Origin: Saccopteryx bilineata | Lineage: Eukaryota; Chordata; Mammalia; Chiroptera; Emballonuridae | NCBI RefSeq assembly: GCF_036850765.1 | Contig: NC_089492.1 | Span: forward strand, 67,890,982 to 67,954,981 | DNA length: 64,000 bases | Direction: 5' to 3' | Part shown: positions 59,735-64,000 of the stretch, piece by piece | Layout of the letters: every line of letters starts with the position of its first letter | Numbering within the stretch: position 1 is the first letter of the stretch | Notes under the pieces: generated by a model | Seen by the model: only the letters and a program-made list of their open reading frames with translations | Database searches by the model: none | What the model was told of the DNA's origin: nothing | Translations under genes and position numbers: made by a program

Positions 59735-59865
59735 GAGGAGCAATGGCCCAGATTGGGCAGAGCATCGCCCCCTGGTGGGCATGCCGGGCGGATCCCGGTT
59801 GGGTGCATGCAGGAGTCTGTCTCTCTGCCTCCCGCATTTCACTTCAGAAAAACACACACGCATAT
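59735..59865 (+). mobile_element. 5'-truncated Ves-like SINE with its own target duplication
   Basis: Only the 3' part of the long family (GAGCAATGGCCCAGATTGGG to CGCATTTCACTTCAGAAAAA) is present. Perfect 16-bp duplication AAAAAGTATATTGTTG is at 59719-59734 and 59866-59881. The tRNA-like head is absent, so truncation happened on insertion. Confidence 0.93.
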
Positions 59866-60493
59866 AAAAAGTATATTGTTGAGAAATACCTAGAAGAGGA
59901 ACACTATCAGTTCAAAGAGGGTACGCATTTATAACTTTAAAAGATGGTGCTAAATTACGCTACATGGCGGCTATCACAACTCATATTTCCACTTATAACA
60001 TGGGGCTCAGAACTTGCTTTAAAATTATTTGCTTTACTCACTGAAGAACCAGTTTTTGTCATCAACTTAAAAACAAGTGGTTTTAACATTTCATGTCTTG
60101 CTCGTTAAAAAAAAAAAAATATATATATATACACACACACAAAACCCTGTATAAAATTAACAGCAGATGTTTTTAGTATGGGATCTTCTTGCCTTTATGA
60201 CAGTCTATGATAAAAAAAATGTGGAAAATCTCAAGATTATAGAATAAAGATTCAAGTACACAGGGGATCTATCGGAAGAATGTAGCTTTCCTCTCCTTAT
60301 AAAGAATAGTAAGATCAGTAACTGATTAGCATCTCCAAAATGGCAGCTAAATAATACATACTGAGTGAACTGTTAAGAAGAAAAACCAATCACAATATTT
60401 AAACCAGGTGTAAAATCCATGCTACAATATCAAGAAAGCATGCATGTGGCTTTCATGGGCAACATTCATTCTGTTTCTCAGCAAGACTCTAAC

Positions 60494-60598
60494 CTGGGTC
60501 CGAGCTGGTCCGGACATTCCTTGCGCTTTCTTGTCTCTGCCCTGGAAGGGTCAGAGGTATTTTCTCCCATTCCACTCATCTTGAACACATATCAGCAA
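60494..60598 (-). CDS. NCOA2: NCOA2 start-codon exon (residues 1-28)
   Basis: First coding exon of nuclear receptor coactivator 2, a p160 scaffold that binds agonist-bound nuclear receptors and recruits histone acetyltransferases in the nucleus. On the minus strand a polypyrimidine tract and AG (60600-60599) precede 19 bases of 5' UTR. ATG is at 60579-60577, and the reading begins [20 protein letters not shown], the known N-terminus of NCOA2. The basic run RKRK at residues 17-20 lies just before the bHLH domain and is a likely nuclear localisation element. The exon ends ...CCCAG at 60494, followed by donor GT at 60493-60492. It leaves two bases of the residue-29 codon, which the next exon completes as Ser, so the phase fits. 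Upstream non-coding exons are not in the window. Identification rests on protein recognition; splice sites are seen directly. Confidence 0.95.
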
Positions 60599-63500
60599 CT
60601 AAAACAGAAAACAAGGGGGCGGGGGATTTGAAAAGAGTTGATCATCAAGGGTCTGATCAATTTACCAACAATGAAAAAACTTTTATTTCAATCAGAAATT
60701 TGACAACAGTTTGGACTGATATGCATGTATCACATGCACATCAGCAAAGAAGGCTGCATTTTTTTTACCTTGCTAAAAGGTTATGCAAACATAAAGGTTA
60801 TCACTTAGAAAAACAAACAAGCCTACCTCACTAGGCCCACACTCTTTAAAGCTGTATTTCATCAGCACCATGAATCAGAATCGGCTAGTCCTGGGTTTCT
60901 GCTGCCAGCCTCCAGTTTCAGGAGTGATCTTGCACCATGTGGAAACTACAGTGGTGTAAGGGCTCCTCCCGTCTCTGTTGTGGGTTGACTAATGTAGTCT
61001 GTGCTGCAACAGTTCACCCATGCCAGGCAGCCCTGGGAAGAGGCCCTGCCACGCCACTAGACTGAATGTTTCCAACTCTGACCAGAGAGAAATGACACCC
61101 CTCTCCTGGCCCTGCACAAGGCCTCCCTAAGCAGTGGCCCTCCAACAAGAGGCTCCTGCCTCCTTTCTGCCCCCTCAGTGCTGTTGCCAGGGCAGCTCAC
61201 CTGCCTGACCACACTTTCCAGCCTTGGCTTTCTTTCTTGTCCCTGACTCTCCCCCTCCCTTCGTGGAGTCTAGCTGCTATCACCCAAGGTCTTAAAATGC
61301 ACTAAAAAAAATCAGGTAATATTACTGACCCTAACTCAGGGGGGACAATTACTGGCTCCCACTGGCTGAATTCGTTCCAGTAAGAAAATAAAAGGAAAGA
61401 AAAGAAAAGAACATATAATAAGAGAATCAATGTATTCACATTGGTCATTATAAGCAGAATCCAAATAACGTTTAAACATGCAAAGACCAGGAGCAATAGA
61501 GGTGATGTTCTAAACAAACTAAACAAAGGGACTAACAAAGGACACGGAGACAGTGGTTACTCAAGGTGCTCAATAACTGCTTAGCCTGCCAAAGTAAGAT
61601 AAACAAATAAAAGAAAGGCAGCCCAGAAAGTTTTAGCCAGCATTTAAAAGTCTTCCCTCAAGTCCCAGTCCCATGCTGTTCCCCTTCCTCTGTCCCCCAG
61701 GCTCCTAGCATCCCCTTCGCCTTCCATTACGTTCTACAGCGGCTCTTATCTTCCTCGATTGGAGAAATCAGAGGGAAGGGCAGGAGAAAGTCAAAGAGTT
61801 TTAGGAAGAGGTGCTAGACCACACCAGGTTCATCAAGAGGAAGGACAAAGAGGGACATGGGCTAAGAAAACCCCACCGGAGAGTGACCACTGAATCAGTC
61901 ACCTACCCATCCAATGGCCCAGCTGCTCCCCTCCGTGCTCAGCGTCGCTACAATCACACTTTCTGGTCTCAACTCCAACCCAAGAAGGCAGGGGAGTTAA
62001 TTTTTTAGGAGTCATGTGTAAGTAGGACGAGGAAACACTGTAGCACTGGGGGAGTTTGCACCAATTGTACATTGTATTCCACAGGTCACACCGCAGAGGA
62101 CAGTTCTGAAAGCCAAAGCCCGAGCTTCCTGCTGATGGGAGCAATGTAACCAAGTCCCAAGGTCCTGCGCTGTCATCACAGTTTTGGGCTGATAATAAGC
62201 ATAATCTCTATTCAGTTACTTTCATTTAGCATTCACTGTGTACCAAGAAATTCACAGATATAACTTAATCATCAAAAACAGGCTATGAGAGGCAGTGCAG
62301 AGAAGCAAATGGTCAGTGTCCATGTCCTAGCCCCACCACTTGGTGGGATTTTAACCAGCTGCTCTCATGCCTTCATGACCGCGGCTGTGAAGTGGGGGTG
62401 ATCAGCAACATCTCTGGCACACGGCTGTTGAGCGGGTTAGCAAATGGCAGAGCTGGGATCCACACACAGGCTGTGCATGCCTACTCTTAACTGAAATGTT
62501 ATGGCAAAGGGTCTCTCATCAACTAAGCCATTCTTCTGCTAATGGCGCAGTCACACGTCAGGCAGGCGAAGCAGCAAGACCTGGACTATGTTGCTTCCAT
62601 GCTTGACCCTCCCCTCACCTAAACATCACTTACACAGAGTGCGTGAGCACCCACGTGCAGGCTGCAATAGGCCTAGCTCAGCGCTCTGAGGAGCACTAGG
62701 ACTTCCACTCTCAAGAAGAAAACAAGGTGACAGGGAGATAAATTAGTATACAGGAAAAATAAGTAAAAGTAGGTGAAGGAGTCACACAGTGGCATGCCCT
62801 GCTCTGCACTGTGACATGCAGGAAGGACACTCTGCCGTTGGGCCCGAGGAAGGCGCATGAGCTAGTGCGGAGGGCAGGGGGCCAGGCACCACTGGGCATC
62901 AAAGCACAGGGGACAAAGCACAAGCCTGGTCGCCAGACCTTCTTAGACGACATCCTACAAACACCCATTTTCTGTTTTGGGATCCCAATTCCCAGGGTTT
63001 CAATCATGAGCATGTAAGAAAAAACATTACTCATCTCATCTAAGAAAGTTTTCAATGGCAACAGACACTTTTCACCCTGGAAGCAGCCTTCACAAAATGC
63101 CTGAATAGTAGGTGTATGTGATAAGTTTGCTGATGAAAGTAGCTACTAACCCCCCAAAGTCTAACCATGCACATTAAAAAGTATACTACTATCAGAAAGA
63201 TCAGAAAGCTTTTCAGTAAACAATTAAAATAAGTGTCTGTTTTACTTAAGTCATATGTACTCATTTTGGCATCTAACATGAGCATTAGCATCGTCTACCT
63301 TTAAATTCCTCCAAATACAGATACGGCTAATTGTAACTTTGCATGAAGGGACGGCACTGACTTCTGTCCACAAGGGGCCAGAAGGCCGTGCGGAGTGGGG
63401 CGCGGAACGCGGAGTGGGGCGCGGAACGCGGAGTGGGGCGCGGAACGCGGAGTGGGGCGCGGAGTGGTCGCTCTCAGGTCCACGTGTGGCAACCATCTCA

Positions 63501-64000
63501 GCAACCACTGTATTTGTTGCTTTAAAACATCATTTCTTTCCTTTTGAAGTGCCAAATTTTCCCTTTTCTTATTATTTGATGGTACCTTAAATAAAATTCC
63601 TCAAACTAAAAATTTCAACTTTATAGACATGCGGTGCATCTTTATTTTTCTGTGTCTGCTCCATGTGTCCCTTTCTGAGCAATTTCCATGGGCTGTGTAT
63701 GCCCAGTCCATGTTGCCAACCTACCTTTAAAATCACCAAAGGGATAAAAGGAGGGAGCAGTTTGTAGTAATTGGCCAGGGACAGGAGGACACACCCTGCC
63801 AGCCACAGCCACCAGGCAGAGGATGTCCCCAATCTCTGCTCTGCAACCAAGGTGAAAAAAAAACGAGACTCTCAGGTAGAGTGAAAGGCGAGGGAGTGAA
63901 CCCAGAGCTGGAGCGCAAGGTGGTGACAGGTGGCGGCTGGCGCCTGCACTGTGCCCTGCCTGCCACAGGGCCAGGAGTGGACATAATCCTGGAGCAGAAT
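60599..64000 (-). other. NCOA2: NCOA2 intron (partial) upstream of the start-codon exon
   Basis: Ends on the minus strand with TTTTCTGTTTTAG. The 3.4 kb present include possible MIR sequence near 62215-62290 and a 19-bp GC-rich minisatellite (63389-63467). No upstream NCOA2 exon or promoter was recognised. Confidence 0.85.
63389..63467 (+). repeat. 19-bp GC-rich minisatellite
   Basis: Unit GGAGTGGGGCGCGGAACGC starts at 63392, 63411, 63430 and 63449, followed by a shorter partial unit at 63461. The copies are identical over most of their length and each carries three CpGs in an otherwise CpG-poor intron. Confidence 0.95.

Larger units (their letters stand above)
57429..60493 (-). other. NCOA2: NCOA2 intron between the start-codon exon and the bHLH exon
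   Basis: A 3.06-kb intron holding a MIR fragment (58436-58540), a short SINE (59368-59559) and a truncated Ves-like SINE (59735-59865). A (TA)n(CA)n run lies at 60119-60140. The rest is AT-rich with no recognised element. Confidence 0.92.

Noticed and set aside
60480..60600. Alternative identity NCOA1 or NCOA3 for the host gene
   Set aside because: The N-terminus [20 protein letters not shown], the linker with [20 protein letters not shown] and the [15 protein letters not shown] junction are the NCOA2 versions as I know them; the paralogues differ in these segments.
63389..63467. Possible CpG-island promoter of NCOA2
   Set aside because: The CpG-rich part is under 100 bp and consists only of a tandem repeat. 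It lies in an intron upstream of the start-codon exon and there is no first exon nearby.
63389..63467. CRISPR-like array
   Set aside because: The units are contiguous with no spacers and the window is a mammalian genome.
63251..63555. Repetitive Arg/Pro-rich open frames over 84-85 codons on the minus strand
   Set aside because: Explained by translation of the 19-bp minisatellite; no evidence of a gene.

Overview
This is a mammalian nuclear DNA window with intron-dominated, repeat-rich sequence. It covers the 5' coding part of NCOA2 (nuclear receptor coactivator 2, also SRC-2/TIF2/GRIP1), which lies on the minus strand. Five coding exons are read with exact splice sites and continuous phase: 60598-60494 (start codon), 57428-57256, 8423-8320, 4348-4171 and 916-728. 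Together they encode residues 1-243: the N-terminus, the bHLH domain, the linker and the first PAS region. The promoter and upstream non-coding exons lie beyond position 64000. The remaining coding exons lie beyond position 1.

The host looks like a bat, most likely a rhinolophoid (Rhinolophus/Hipposideros group). The window holds about twenty tRNA-derived SINE copies of at least three kinds. (a) A long family of about 340-400 bp starts GGCCCTGGCCGGTTGGCTCAG (Ves-like). (b) A Rhin-1-like family of about 310-380 bp starts CCTGACCAGGCGGTGG and ends in a (TCTG/TCCC)n pyrimidine tail. (c) A short family of about 190-210 bp starts GGCCTGACCTGTGGTGGCGCAG. Recognising (b) as Rhin-1 is from memory of bat SINEs, so the species level is an inference.

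Layout, left to right. 0-8.4 kb: three NCOA2 exons with introns carrying a MER5-like hAT relic, a TA-flanked MITE, SINEs and a MIR. 8.4-57.3 kb: one 48.8-kb intron, most of the window. It holds a Tigger relic, a mariner-like MITE, and a full-length L1 (13.4-21.8 kb) with a long 5' UTR of tandem ~242-bp monomers. It also holds a complete 3.07-kb hAT transposon (27.05-30.12 kb) with perfect 14-bp terminal inverted repeats and an 8-bp target duplication. Beyond these come three more non-autonomous hAT elements with 8-bp target duplications, an L1 fragment nested in another hAT relic, and a cluster of older L1 3' fragments (46.2-51.9 kb). 57.3-64 kb: the bHLH exon, the start-codon exon and intron sequence with a 19-bp minisatellite at 63.4 kb.

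The only host gene supported is NCOA2. All other coding capacity is transposon-derived and broken (L1 ORF1/ORF2, hAT transposase). I found no non-repeat RNA gene, no CRISPR array and no prokaryotic content, and nothing that convincingly looks like a new biological system. The most unusual observations are: an 80-bp near-identical duplication flanking an NCOA2 exon, the monomeric L1 5' UTR starting with a CRE palindrome, the complete but twice-broken hAT element, and templated micro-duplications or inversions inside repeats.
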